This document shows positions 47,801-56,354 of a DNA stretch of 64,000 bases, piece after piece. The DNA is from Runella salmonicolor. GTDB lineage: Bacteria; Bacteroidota; Bacteroidia; Cytophagales; Spirosomataceae. Both the position numbers and the translations under genes were made by a program. The DNA is taken from the NCBI RefSeq assembly GCF_024158025.1, contig NZ_JAMZEL010000011.1, positions 1 through 64,000 on the forward strand, written 5' to 3'. Position 1 is the stretch's first letter, and every line of letters begins with the position of its first letter. A model generated the notes under the pieces. The model was not told the DNA's origin. It was given only the letters and a program-made list of their open reading frames with translations, and made no database searches.

Positions 47801-48322
47801 ATGCAAAAGACAATTATTCGGTTCGGTCTTATTTCGGGAGCGGTTTCTTCTGTTTTACTGGTTTTATTAACCACTATTGGCCGAGCCATTGGGTTTGAAA
47901 CCTTCGCGGATTACGGCGTTTGGTTTGGATTTACGTCCATGATTCTTTCATTAACGTTGGTTTATTTCGGCATCAAATCGTACCGCGACCAACACAGGGA
48001 AGGCCGAATTACGTTTGGGAAGGCATTTCAAATCGGCATTTCGGTGACGGTCATTTCCTGCGTTTGTTACGCTTTGACGTGGTTGATTTTTTATTTCAAT
48101 TTCTTCCCTACTTTTATGGAGGATTTTGGAGCCTATCATCTCCAAAAAATGAAAGAAGACGGTAAAAGCGCGGCTGAAATCGCCCAACAAGCCGCCGAAA
48201 TTGCCAAGGCCAACGCCCAATATCAAAATCCGTTTTACAATTTTGCCGTCACCTTCATGGAGCCGTTTCCAGTAGGTTTGCTCATGACGCTGGTATCGGC
48301 ATTGGTGCTGAAAAAGAAGTAA
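47801..48322 (+). CDS. DUF4199 membrane protein
   Basis: A 173-residue inner-membrane protein with four predicted transmembrane helices: near residues 5-27 (FGLISGAVSSVLLVLLTTIG), 41-60 (WFGFTSMILSLTLVYFGI), 77-102 (QIGISVTVISCVCYALTWL) and 152-170 (PFPVGLLMTLVSALVL). The segment IKSYRDQHREGRITFGKAF between helices 2 and 3 is typical of DUF4199. A charged helical stretch with AAEIAQQAAEIAKANAQ lies before the last helix. The function of this family is unknown. The 54-bp repeat array begins about 35 bp after the stop. Confidence 0.88.
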   Translation: MQKTIIRFGLISGAVSSVLLVLLTTIGRAIGFETFADYGVWFGFTSMILSLTLVYFGIKSYRDQHREGRITFGKAFQIGISVTVISCVCYALTWLIFYFNFFPTFMEDFGAYHLQKMKEDGKSAAEIAQQAAEIAKANAQYQNPFYNFAVTFMEPFPVGLLMTLVSALVLKKK

Positions 48323-48356
48323 ATAAAGATACTTTTACATTGCGTTCTGAGTCTAA

Positions 48357-48736
48357 AGTTTTTCGGTTTAAAATTTTTCGGTTCTGCGGTTTTACGGTTT
48401 GAAATTCTGTGGTTTTTCTGTTTGAAATTTCTCGATTCTACGGTTTTGCGGTTTAAAATTCTGCGGTTTTACGGTTTGAAATTTTACGGTTCTGCGGTTT
48501 TTCAGTTTAAAATTCTGCGGTTTTACGGTTTGAAATTTTACGGTTTTACGGTTTTGCGGTTTAAAATTCTGCGGTTTTACGGTTTGAAATTTTGCGGTTT
48601 TTCAGTTTAAAATTCTACGGTTTTACGGTTTGAAACTTTACGGTTCTGCGGTTTTTCAGTTTAAAATTCTACGGTTTTACGGTTTGGAATTTTACGGTTC
48701 TTCGGTTTTTCTGTTTAAAATTTTACGGTTAAAACC
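48357..48736. repeat. Minisatellite with 54-bp higher-order period built from 9-bp units
   Basis: About 380 bp consist almost only of variants of TTCTGCGGT and TTTACGGTT. The string AAAATTYTRCGG starts at 48455, 48509, 48563, 48609, 48663 and (variant) 48717, giving steps of 54, 54, 46, 54 and 54 bp; 54 equals six 9-bp units, and the odd step lacks 8 bp. The part before 48455 is more degenerate. Because 54 is divisible by three, open frames appear (18-residue unit KILRFYGLKFYGSAVFQF), but these begin and end within the array and I do not consider them genes. The array touches the stop codon of the minus-strand flavoenzyme gene. Confidence 0.85.
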
Positions 48737-49993
48737 CTACGTTTCCATCACGCTTTCTGGCCCGATTTCATCAATTGAGCGACAACCCGCCAATGCCATT
48801 GTCAAATCAAAATCTGCGAGATAATTAGCCAAAACTTGCTGTACGCCTTCGCTACCTCCCAAAGCCAGCCCATACACGTAAGGCCGCCCCAAACAAACGG
48901 CAGTAGCGCCGAGCGCCAAAGCCTTAAAAATATCGGCCCCGCCGCGCACGCCACTGTCCAACAATAAAGGAATACGCCCTTGGACTACTTCAGCGATGCG
49001 CGGCAACATATCCATCGTGCCCACTGCACCGTCCACTTGGCGACCGCCGTGGTTGGAAATAACCAAACCGTTGATGCCATGATCCAAGGCTTTGAGGGCG
49101 TCGTCGGGATGAAGAATTCCTTTGAGCAAAATGGGCAGTTTAGTAATCTCGCGCAGATAGGCCAGGTTTTCCCACGTCAGTGAAGGGCGCGTATAAATAT
49201 CAATAAATTTTTTGACCGCCTTGCGAGGATTGCCCGATTTGGCATTTTCTAAAAAGCTCCCCGGATAATGTCGGATAACGTTCCACAAGGTACGTATGGC
49301 GTCGTACGTTATCTTGGGTTTGGGCGCAGGCGTGGGGTCTGGTTCTTCCAACAATCGACGAAAAACGGGGTCGGAAGTATATTGGGCAATGCCCATTCCA
49401 CGCAGAAAAGGCAGATACGCCAACTCCAAATCTTGGGTACGCCAGCCCAGAAGGGTGGTATCCAAAGTAACCACAATTGCTTCACAACCAGCACTTTCGG
49501 CACGACTAACAAAACTCGCCACCAATTCGTCCGACTTGCTCCAATACAACTGAAACCACCGCGTTTGGTCGCCCATTGCCGCCGCGCAGACTTCCATTGG
49601 TACCGATGCCTGATTGGAAAAAATGTAAGGTATGTGCATGGCGGCGGCGGCTTTGGCTACGGCCAAATCGGCCTCAGGATGCGCCATTTCCAGCACACCA
49701 ATGGGAGCCAAAAATAAGGGATAAGGATGTTTTTTGCCGAATAATTCAATGCTCGTATCCCGCGCCGACACGTCGCGCAACATACGTGGGATGATGCGCC
49801 ACCGCTCAAACGCTCGACGATTTTGGCGCATGGTATCACCCTGGCCCGCTCCCCCCACAATATACGCCGCTGCCTGCGGCGACAAGGCTTTTATCGCTTT
49901 GTTTTCCAACCCCTGAGCGTCAACGGGAATGGAAGACACGATTCCTGAGGCTCCTTCAAGGTATATTTTTTTTTGGCGTTCAAAGGCGTTCAT
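48737..49993 (-). CDS. FMN-dependent alpha-hydroxy-acid oxidase (lactate 2-monooxygenase-like)
   Basis: A 418-residue TIM-barrel flavoenzyme. Family motifs: FLAPIGVLEMAHPEADLAVA, FSNQASVPMEV, WFQLYWSKSDE, VVTLDTTLLGWRTQDLE, ILLKGILHPDDALKALDHG with the FMN-binding lysine, and VISNHGGRQVDGAVG containing the catalytic His and substrate-binding Arg. The ending LADFDLTMALAGCRSIDEI is also typical. The insert between strands 4 and 5 (about 185-240) is long, as in lactate 2-monooxygenase, which turns L-lactate into acetate and CO2. Oxidase versus monooxygenase cannot be told by eye. Its 3' end abuts the minisatellite. Confidence 0.87.
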   Translation of the reverse strand: MNAFERQKKIYLEGASGIVSSIPVDAQGLENKAIKALSPQAAAYIVGGAGQGDTMRQNRRAFERWRIIPRMLRDVSARDTSIELFGKKHPYPLFLAPIGVLEMAHPEADLAVAKAAAAMHIPYIFSNQASVPMEVCAAAMGDQTRWFQLYWSKSDELVASFVSRAESAGCEAIVVTLDTTLLGWRTQDLELAYLPFLRGMGIAQYTSDPVFRRLLEEPDPTPAPKPKITYDAIRTLWNVIRHYPGSFLENAKSGNPRKAVKKFIDIYTRPSLTWENLAYLREITKLPILLKGILHPDDALKALDHGINGLVISNHGGRQVDGAVGTMDMLPRIAEVVQGRIPLLLDSGVRGGADIFKALALGATAVCLGRPYVYGLALGGSEGVQQVLANYLADFDLTMALAGCRSIDEIGPESVMET

Positions 49994-50029
49994 AAGGTAG
50001 GGTCAATCAGTTGGTATTTTAGGTTTAGG

Positions 50030-50065
50030 AAAACAAAAAAGGTAATCGGCATTGCACCGATTACC
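50030..50065 (-). terminator. Terminator of the Mpo1-like gene
   Basis: On the minus strand GGTAATCGG pairs with CCGATTACC around 7 nt and is followed by TTTTTTGTTTT. It lies 22 bp after the stop. Confidence 0.85.
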
Positions 50066-50086
50066 CCCAAATTTGAGATAGAACTA

Positions 50087-50551
50087 TCAATAAGGTATAC
50101 CCGCTTTTTTGTATATAAAGTGCATCAACCACGCGGGGCCAATCATCAGAAATTGTAAATCTTTAAAAAAAGAAGGCTTTTTTCCTTCCACTTTATGCCC
50201 CCAAAATTGACCAATCCAAGCAACCACAAAAATGCCCAACGAAACCTGCCACAGCGTCCAGCCTTGATTTTCAACTTGTTGGGCCAGAAAAAGGCACAAA
50301 CTCGTAAACAGAATCAACCCCACCGCCAAGGTAACGGATAAACGTATGTAATAAATCGTCACCAGTGCCAGTACGAGCATTGCTACATTGAGCGGTAGAT
50401 TTTCGGCAATCAAAACGGGCAGTTTAATACTGTAAAGTAATCCTACCACGCTAAAAAAAATGGCAGGCACACAAATCCAGTGTACCAGTTTATTGGTAGG
50501 ATTCTGATGGCTTTCGCCGTATTCATTCAGCCAAGCATCAATGGTTCTCAT
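50087..50551 (-). CDS. Mpo1-like (DUF962) membrane protein
   Basis: 154 residues from the ATG chosen (MRTIDAWLNEYGESHQNP); an upstream start would add 14 residues that do not fit the family. The conserved opening YGESHQNPTNKLVHWICVP and the C-terminal FWGHKVEGKKPSFFKDLQF match the DUF962/YGL010w family. Four hydrophobic segments lie between. Yeast Mpo1 is an iron-dependent dioxygenase for alpha-oxidation of 2-hydroxy fatty acids and needs the conserved histidines, which are present here (HQN, HW, GHK). Bacterial members are likely to act on hydroxy fatty acids but have not been studied much. The upstream flavoenzyme acts on 2-hydroxy acids as well, though linkage of the two is speculation. 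Confidence 0.85.
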   Translation of the reverse strand: MRTIDAWLNEYGESHQNPTNKLVHWICVPAIFFSVVGLLYSIKLPVLIAENLPLNVAMLVLALVTIYYIRLSVTLAVGLILFTSLCLFLAQQVENQGWTLWQVSLGIFVVAWIGQFWGHKVEGKKPSFFKDLQFLMIGPAWLMHFIYKKAGIPY

Positions 50552-50666
50552 AATTGTAAAAGGGTTGGTTTGACAAAGCGAAATCACAAACAAATCTCCT
50601 TAAAATTATATAATTAACCACAAAATGACAAACTGAAGTCTTAACCAACCCTTGTCAATGTTTGAG

Positions 50667-51776
50667 TTATTCGTCTTCTTCCTCCTCTTCGGCCCCAACT
50701 AGCGCGTACTCATAATCTCCGTCAATGGCGTATTCTTCGCAGAGCGCGTCCAAATCTGCCAAGAAATCTTCGTACACATCCGTCAGAATTTCAAAGTTGG
50801 TGATTTCGAGGTACTCTACCCCTTCCTCATCTTCGATGGTTTCGTAGTCAAAATAAAACTCATCTTCCTCCGTGACGTACTCCTGACAAAGGGCTTCTAG
50901 CTGAACCGCAAAATCTTCGGGGTCTTCGACTTGAATGTAGAAATCTGTCAGGTAGGTCCGGTCTTCATCGTAGAAATTGGACTCCTCGCTGTCGTCAGAA
51001 ATACCCTCGCTGTAATCCAAATTTTCTACGGCTTTGACAATCCATGAATCGTGTCCGTTGTAGTCTTCGTGCATGACATAATCGTACGGAATGTAGCAAT
51101 AACCACCGTCGCCCCATCTTTCGCCCCACGAATTACGAACGATAAACATTTTGTCGGGGTCAGAATAACCCACACAAAGCATGGCGTGCCAACCGTGCGT
51201 TTCCCGAACCTCGTCAGAAGCTCTGGGCATGATTACGCGGCCTTTGTTGCGATTTGCACTATCAAAAGATTTAAAGGTATTGAGCGCAAACGCAATCGGA
51301 TACCCTTCGGCCAGGGTTTGCCGCCAGAGGTTTAGATCAGTTTTGATAAATTCGGCTTCTACAATCCGGAAATTAGAACCGTGATTGTAGGAATCTTCAT
51401 CTGGTTCTTCCGTGATTCTATCTTCATCGTTGGGCCAATAATCTTCTGAACAAGCACCGTACTCTTTTAGTCCTTCGATGGCATTGACCATCATCGAGCC
51501 ATTGTCTTCGTCTTGTTCCCCCGCAAAATACCGGGCATTGTAGTAAATAAACAAGCGACTTACGTCCGAAGAATCTCCGAGGGTACGCTTGGCCAAATAC
51601 TCGTATGCTCCCGCAAAGGAGTTGGCCACGCAACTGTTCCCCACCTGCATTTCGACCGAAGTCATAAATTTTCGCAAGTCGACTTTGGGCGGGAGATTAA
51701 TGTTTTTTTTGATTTTTTTTTGGGTTACATCGTCTGGCATTTTGCCAATACGATAACCACCTATTCGGTCAGCCAT
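50667..51776 (-). CDS. Papain-like C1-family cysteine peptidase with acidic C-terminal tail
   Basis: A 369-residue protein. Catalytic residues by position: oxyanion Gln44 and Cys49 in EMQVGNSCVANSFAGAYEYL, His197 in THGWHAMLCVGYSD, Asn215 in IVRNSWGERWGDGG. The catalytic core fits papain. There is neither a signal peptide nor a propeptide, as in cytoplasmic bleomycin-hydrolase-like relatives. After about residue 270 follows a very acidic domain containing a repeated unit (LEALCQEYVTEEDEFYFDY and LDALCEEYAIDGDYEYALV), ending EEEEEDE. The tail may bind basic partners or inhibit the enzyme. The gene stands alone. Confidence 0.85.
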   Translation of the reverse strand: MADRIGGYRIGKMPDDVTQKKIKKNINLPPKVDLRKFMTSVEMQVGNSCVANSFAGAYEYLAKRTLGDSSDVSRLFIYYNARYFAGEQDEDNGSMMVNAIEGLKEYGACSEDYWPNDEDRITEEPDEDSYNHGSNFRIVEAEFIKTDLNLWRQTLAEGYPIAFALNTFKSFDSANRNKGRVIMPRASDEVRETHGWHAMLCVGYSDPDKMFIVRNSWGERWGDGGYCYIPYDYVMHEDYNGHDSWIVKAVENLDYSEGISDDSEESNFYDEDRTYLTDFYIQVEDPEDFAVQLEALCQEYVTEEDEFYFDYETIEDEEGVEYLEITNFEILTDVYEDFLADLDALCEEYAIDGDYEYALVGAEEEEEDE

Positions 51777-51827
51777 TGCAATAATAAGTTAAAGGTTTAG
51801 GAAACAGGGTTTTTCATATTGCGAATA

Positions 51828-51858
51828 AAATAAAAAGAGCTGAATCTTGCGAATCAGC
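51828..51858 (-). terminator. Terminator of the T9SS-secreted protein gene
   Basis: On the minus strand GCTGATTC pairs with GATTCAGC with one mismatch around GCAA and is followed by TCTTTTTATTTTATTC. It lies 46 bp after the stop. Confidence 0.55.
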
Positions 51859-51904
51859 CCCCAAATAACCAACAAAAAGGTATATTTTCTTCACTTATTT
51901 AGCC

Positions 51905-54277
51905 TCAATGAATGATGATTAATCGTTTTTTAATCTCCTCATTGCCAACTTTTACCCGTATCCAATACAAACCAGGAGTAGCCTCTGCTTGATAATACCC
52001 CGCACGCCCCTGCAAAGGCCATGAACGGCCCGTGGCGTCAAGCATTTCTACAAAAGGCTGCTGGCTCTGCGACGGTAGCGTCAAGTGAAACTTGCCATTT
52101 GTCGGATTGGGATAAACATTTACTGACTCAGTCAACGTAGGCTCCATACCCAGCGGCTGTAAAATCGTAACTCCCAACGTTTGGGAAGTATTACGACAGC
52201 CGTCTTTGGTTACTCTTACGGCGTAGTTTCCGCTTTCTCCCGCTTCATACACCGCGCTGGTTTCTCCCATGATTTCTATTCCATCCTTCAACCATTGATA
52301 GGTTAATCCCGCCCCTTCGTTGGCTTTCAAGCGGGCCTTCTGCGGGGCATAAATCGGCCCAGTCATTTCGGGCGTAACGGTGGCTTCTACGGCAGGTTTT
52401 ATTTCAATAATGGGCGATAAAGAAGAAACCCCACAAACCGTATCCCGCACCAAAACGCGGTAGGTTCCCGTCGCGGTGGCATCAAAAGTAGACTGGAGGG
52501 CAGCGGGTAGAATTTGCCCGTTGCGCTGCCATTGGTAGGATAAAAAATGGAGCGAATCGGGATTTGCAGTCAAAGGTAGCTTTTGTCCTTCGCAGAGGGT
52601 CGATGCCGTTGATTGAAGCGTGGCGGTAAGGTTCTCGTAACAGGGCCGCGTGATTTTAGTGACGGAGGTGATGTGCGAAAAGTTATCCCAATTTCCCATC
52701 GTCGCGTCAGGATTCAGGGTAACCAACAGTTGGGAAATCAGGTATTCGCCTTTCTGGTCGTTGGAGGGATACGTGCCCGCCAGCATTCGAGCCTGTCGGG
52801 TGGAGTCTTGTACGGGTAGCTTAACTGGCAATGCCCAAATCAAACGCCCAGTCGATGAAAATTTTGAAATGCGGTATTTGTTAACTACGTCTAAACCAGC
52901 CAATTTCAAGAAACTGGCTGCATTTTCATTCTTTGCAGAAATGGTCTCGGTCAAAAGCAGCGTTCCGTCACGGTCAAAACTTAAAATGGCATAGGAGGTA
53001 GGCCGTTCTACCGTCCAAGCGAGTTCTCCTTCGGGATTGACCGCGTAGACTTTCTGAGACGTGGTAAAATAAATCCATCCCTGATTATTTTCCACAAAAT
53101 GAATAATTTTATCGGAGAAAATCGGACTTCCACTCGGCGTCAGCAGAAACAATTTGTAATCGTTGTAATAGTGCGAATATCCCAAGATTCTGCCGTTGGA
53201 ATAAACCTTTAATTTGTTCAAATAGGCAGGGCCCAAAAACCGCCACTGCGGCAGACCAGTACTATCAAATTTGATGAGTTCAGGAATGGCGTAGTTTTTA
53301 CGAAAAAGCAAAAAACCGTGGTCGGGCGTACTTTGAAAGGCTACATTATTGAGGTTGTAGAAAGGCGGTAATTTTAGGGAAAGCGTCTCGGCTTTTTTTC
53401 CTTCTTTATCAAATTTTAGCAGATTTCCTGTCGAATCTTTTACCGTCAACACTACGTAGCGAGATTGTGCATCCTGACCCACAATTTTGGTTGTGTAAAC
53501 ACTTGAATCGGCCAAAACAGTCCATTTTTCGCGCCCAGTACTATCTACCAACACGAGATTTTTGGTGGTAGCCAAAAGGAGAGAAAAGTCTGTTTTAGAA
53601 CGAATCTCTTTCTTAGCAATGTAAGCCGCAGTCTTATCATTCCCCAAAAAAGGCTCATCAGATGCCGTGGGTTTATAGGTGGAATCCTGCCAACGAAACA
53701 ACTCTGAGCGCATCGCATATTTCCAGGTAACTTGCCTATTCTTGCCCACGCTTATGATGCTATCGGGGACAAAAGCCCCATTTTCATGCAACGAAATCAG
53801 GAATCCTCCGTTGGAAGTAGGCGTTAGTGCTCCGACTTTCAAGGGGTTTTCAGCACGTTTAAAAACGGCTTTTACATCGCTGTTGGGGTCATAAACGGTT
53901 GAGGTATAATAAACTTTATTGGTTTGAGACTCAGTAATATTCCCAGTTTCTACAAAATACCCATTGATAAAAGGCTGATAATCATAGTTATTGTTTAGTA
54001 AGTAGCGACTATCCTTTTTTAAAGTACTATCCACAAAAATGGTCCGATTTAAGACCGTTGTGCTGCATTTCAGGACACACTGTCGATACGGAAAACTAAA
54101 CAGGATTGAACCGTTGGGCGTTTGATGACTGAAAGGCCATCCAATGGCTAGCTCACCATTTAACGAGGAGCCTACCGATTTCTCCCACTGAGTACGGTAG
54201 CCTAACTGGGCTTGGCTAGGTAGCCAAACGGCGGTTATAAAAATTAAAATAAATACTTTTTTCATAGCTATTTTCAA
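51905..54277 (-). CDS. Secreted protein with T9SS type A sorting domain and Ig-like domains
   Basis: A 790-residue exported protein; the signal peptide is MKKVFILIFITAVWLPSQAQ, with a possible upstream Met five codons earlier. The first 500 residues look like a beta-propeller of repeated strand blocks (FLLFRKNYAIPELIKFDSTG, LLTPSGSPIFSDKIIHF, GWIYFTTSQKVYAVNPEGEL). Two Ig-like segments follow (SYQWQRNGQILPAALQSTF and TYQWLKDGIEIMGETSAVYE), each ending in a YRVLVRD/YAVRVTK strand. The last 75 residues are the type 9 sorting domain: VYPNPTNGKFHLTLPS, VEMLDATGRSW, GLYWIRVKVGNEEIKKRLII. It is therefore exported through T9SS and attached to or released from the surface. Ligand unknown. Confidence 0.87.
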   Translation of the reverse strand: MKIAMKKVFILIFITAVWLPSQAQLGYRTQWEKSVGSSLNGELAIGWPFSHQTPNGSILFSFPYRQCVLKCSTTVLNRTIFVDSTLKKDSRYLLNNNYDYQPFINGYFVETGNITESQTNKVYYTSTVYDPNSDVKAVFKRAENPLKVGALTPTSNGGFLISLHENGAFVPDSIISVGKNRQVTWKYAMRSELFRWQDSTYKPTASDEPFLGNDKTAAYIAKKEIRSKTDFSLLLATTKNLVLVDSTGREKWTVLADSSVYTTKIVGQDAQSRYVVLTVKDSTGNLLKFDKEGKKAETLSLKLPPFYNLNNVAFQSTPDHGFLLFRKNYAIPELIKFDSTGLPQWRFLGPAYLNKLKVYSNGRILGYSHYYNDYKLFLLTPSGSPIFSDKIIHFVENNQGWIYFTTSQKVYAVNPEGELAWTVERPTSYAILSFDRDGTLLLTETISAKNENAASFLKLAGLDVVNKYRISKFSSTGRLIWALPVKLPVQDSTRQARMLAGTYPSNDQKGEYLISQLLVTLNPDATMGNWDNFSHITSVTKITRPCYENLTATLQSTASTLCEGQKLPLTANPDSLHFLSYQWQRNGQILPAALQSTFDATATGTYRVLVRDTVCGVSSLSPIIEIKPAVEATVTPEMTGPIYAPQKARLKANEGAGLTYQWLKDGIEIMGETSAVYEAGESGNYAVRVTKDGCRNTSQTLGVTILQPLGMEPTLTESVNVYPNPTNGKFHLTLPSQSQQPFVEMLDATGRSWPLQGRAGYYQAEATPGLYWIRVKVGNEEIKKRLIIIH

Positions 54278-54399
54278 ACTTTAGGTACGTCTAATCAGTG
54301 TGGGATAATGAATATACTTATAACGGTTATATCGCTACAATTTACATAAATCAGGGTTTGACATTACAACGATTTAAGTGATTGTTCTCATTGTCTAAT

Positions 54400-54435
54400 A
54401 AAAATGGCCCTCCGAATATTTTATCCGAAGGGCCA
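54400..54435 (-). terminator. Terminator of the sugar-oxidation operon
   Basis: TGGCCCTCCG (54405-54414) pairs with CGAAGGGCCA (54426-54435) with one mismatch and an 11-nt loop; on the minus strand TTTTATTAG follows. It ends the series of genes 59585 to 54481. Confidence 0.7.
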
Positions 54436-54480
54436 CGGCCAAACTAGGTATAAAAACCGAGCTTTTTGGGCACTTATGGC

Positions 54481-55266
54481 TTACTTTGCTGTCCAACCAC
54501 CATCTACGGTAAGCATCGAGCCAACCATGTAGGTGGCAGCATCGCTGGCCAGAAATATTGCAGCCCCTTGAATCTCCCGCAGCAATCCCCAACGCCCCAG
54601 CGCGGTTGCACCCACAATAAACTTTTTAGACTCTTCGGTATCGGCAATGGGCAAGTTCATTTCGGTCAAAAAAGGCCCTGGACAAATGGCATTTACGTTG
54701 ATATTGAAAGGCGCCAACTCCAACGCAAGCGCCCGGGTCATTTGCACCACCGCGCCTTTGCTCGACGTATAAGGTGTACGGTTGGCCAAGCCCACAATTC
54801 CCAACGTACTGGCCATATTGATAATGCTGCCACGCTTGTTTTGTTTCATGTACGGAACCACCGCCCGGCAGCACAACCACGTACCGTTGACGTTGACATC
54901 CATTACTTTTTTAAAATCTTCGGGTGTTACTTCGTCAATGGCGCCCCTAATATTGATACCGGCGCTGTTGATTAAAATATCAATACGGCCAAAGGCGTCC
55001 ATCGCCGCTTTGGCCATTGCTTCGGTTTGGGTCAAATCGGTCGTATCGGCGCTGAAAGAGAGGGCTTTGACCCCAAATTCTTCGCTAATTTCCCGTGCTG
55101 TTTGAGCGCCTTCTTCTGCATTTCGGTTAACAATCATCACGTTGGCTCCCGCCGAGGCGAGTCCAGCGGCCATCGCTTGTCCTAGTCCTTTCGAACCTCC
55201 AGTAATGATGGCGGCTTTTCCTGTCAAGTCAAATTGTTTGATTCCGGGGAATGTTTCTCTATCCAT
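54481..55266 (-). CDS. SDR oxidoreductase, gluconate-5-dehydrogenase-like
   Basis: A 261-residue classical SDR. The NAD(P) motif is TGGSKGLGQAMA, then NSAGINIRGAI, the catalytic serine in INMASTLGIVG, and YxxxK in TPYTSSKGAVVQM, followed by NAICPGPFLTEMN. The ending is LTVDGGWTAK. The set is typical of gluconate 5-dehydrogenase and 2-deoxy-D-gluconate 3-dehydrogenase relatives. It is the last gene of a minus-strand cluster, 29 bp after the TIM-barrel isomerase gene. A cytoplasmic step of sugar-acid or polyol metabolism is likely. Confidence 0.87.
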   Translation of the reverse strand: MDRETFPGIKQFDLTGKAAIITGGSKGLGQAMAAGLASAGANVMIVNRNAEEGAQTAREISEEFGVKALSFSADTTDLTQTEAMAKAAMDAFGRIDILINSAGINIRGAIDEVTPEDFKKVMDVNVNGTWLCCRAVVPYMKQNKRGSIINMASTLGIVGLANRTPYTSSKGAVVQMTRALALELAPFNINVNAICPGPFLTEMNLPIADTEESKKFIVGATALGRWGLLREIQGAAIFLASDAATYMVGSMLTVDGGWTAK

Positions 55267-55295
55267 TTGGGTGCAATTCAGGGGTAATTTTTTGG

Positions 55296-56354
55296 TTATT
55301 TAAGGCCTAATTTTTCTTTACTGTATTTCAAACTTTCCAATATATTATTTTCTTCTACCGCTAGCCGTTCCTCGGGCGTTAGTTGTGATACCCTCGGCAG
55401 TGCCGAAGCATACTTGTTTTTTTTGACCATCTGAAGCGTTTGGGCAAATTCAGCCCCCGTAATACCCTCGAACGTGGCCCAATAATCCGAATTCAAACAC
55501 GGAATCATCAGCGGGTCGCGGGTAATCATTTCTAAACTGAACGTAACATTGGGGTTGTGTTGCTGGCAAATACCCACCAGTTTGGGCAAATCCAATATTC
55601 CTTTCCCCAAGGGCACTTCTGACAATAAAAATCCTTCGGCGTATTCTTCCACGGCCATGTCTTTGATGTGCGTACTGACAAGATATGGGGCGAGCGTCTG
55701 CACTACCTCGGTGGGGTCTTCCAATAAGGCAATGTTATTGCCAAAATCTAAGGTTGCGCCAATCCATTCGCTGTTGATTTGCTTCAATGCCGCTACCAGT
55801 TCCTTCGCCCGCCAATCTTTGTGGTTTTCGACCGCTAGTTTGACTTTGTATTTGCGGAGAATCGGCTCGGCCAATTGTAGAGAAACCAACGAGCTTTTCT
55901 TAAAATCTTGAAAGGCCGCCGCCGAATGAAACACCTCATATCGCCGCCCACCCGAACAGACCGTGCGGAGGATTTGTGCACCCGCCTCCCGGGCATTCTT
56001 CACTTCATTCTCAAACGCAGCTACATCTTCTGGCTTTTTGGGCAAACCAATGGAGCCTTCTACGTAAAGTCCTAATTTCTCCCTTCTGTCGCGGACCTTT
56101 TGGGCAAAATCAAGACTCCAATCTTTCACCACTACCTGTATGCCCCCTGCGCCAATTTGATGACAATGTTCCAGTAAATCAACCGCATTTTGAAATCCTG
56201 GGTATTTAGCACTTTGAACTTTAGAGTTCCATCGGCTCGCGTACGAATGTACCACAATACCCATACGGGTAGAGGCCATAGGCAAAGAAAATTCAGGCAA
56301 CGAAAGCGCCGTGAAACCCAAAGCAGTCTTTTGTATAAATTGGCGTCTTTTCAT
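55296..56354 (-). CDS. Sugar phosphate isomerase/epimerase-like TIM-barrel protein, exported
   Basis: 352 residues with an N-terminal KRRQFIQKTALGFTALSLP signal that resembles a Tat or Sec signal of periplasmic oxidoreductases and isomerases. The body is a xylose-isomerase-like AP-endonuclease-2 barrel: GAGGIQVVVKDWSLDFA, ILRTVCSGGRRYEVF, KYKVKLAVENHKDWRAKELV with the metal-binding Glu and His, WIGATLDFGNNIAL with the Asp, then VSTHIKDMAVEEY, and FSLEMITRDPL with the last Glu. So the metal site is complete. Its ATG overlaps the stop of the upstream unknown gene in ATGA. The substrate is unknown, probably an oxidised or keto sugar produced by the dehydrogenase of the same cluster. Confidence 0.85.
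   Translation of the reverse strand: MKRRQFIQKTALGFTALSLPEFSLPMASTRMGIVVHSYASRWNSKVQSAKYPGFQNAVDLLEHCHQIGAGGIQVVVKDWSLDFAQKVRDRREKLGLYVEGSIGLPKKPEDVAAFENEVKNAREAGAQILRTVCSGGRRYEVFHSAAAFQDFKKSSLVSLQLAEPILRKYKVKLAVENHKDWRAKELVAALKQINSEWIGATLDFGNNIALLEDPTEVVQTLAPYLVSTHIKDMAVEEYAEGFLLSEVPLGKGILDLPKLVGICQQHNPNVTFSLEMITRDPLMIPCLNSDYWATFEGITGAEFAQTLQMVKKNKYASALPRVSQLTPEERLAVEENNILESLKYSKEKLGLK

Noticed and set aside
48422..48824. Two plus-strand open frames with repeated FKILRFYGLKFYG residues
   Set aside because: They arise from the 54-bp repeat period, which has no stop in that frame. They have no promoter or start-site evidence, and the second runs into the flavoenzyme gene on the other strand.
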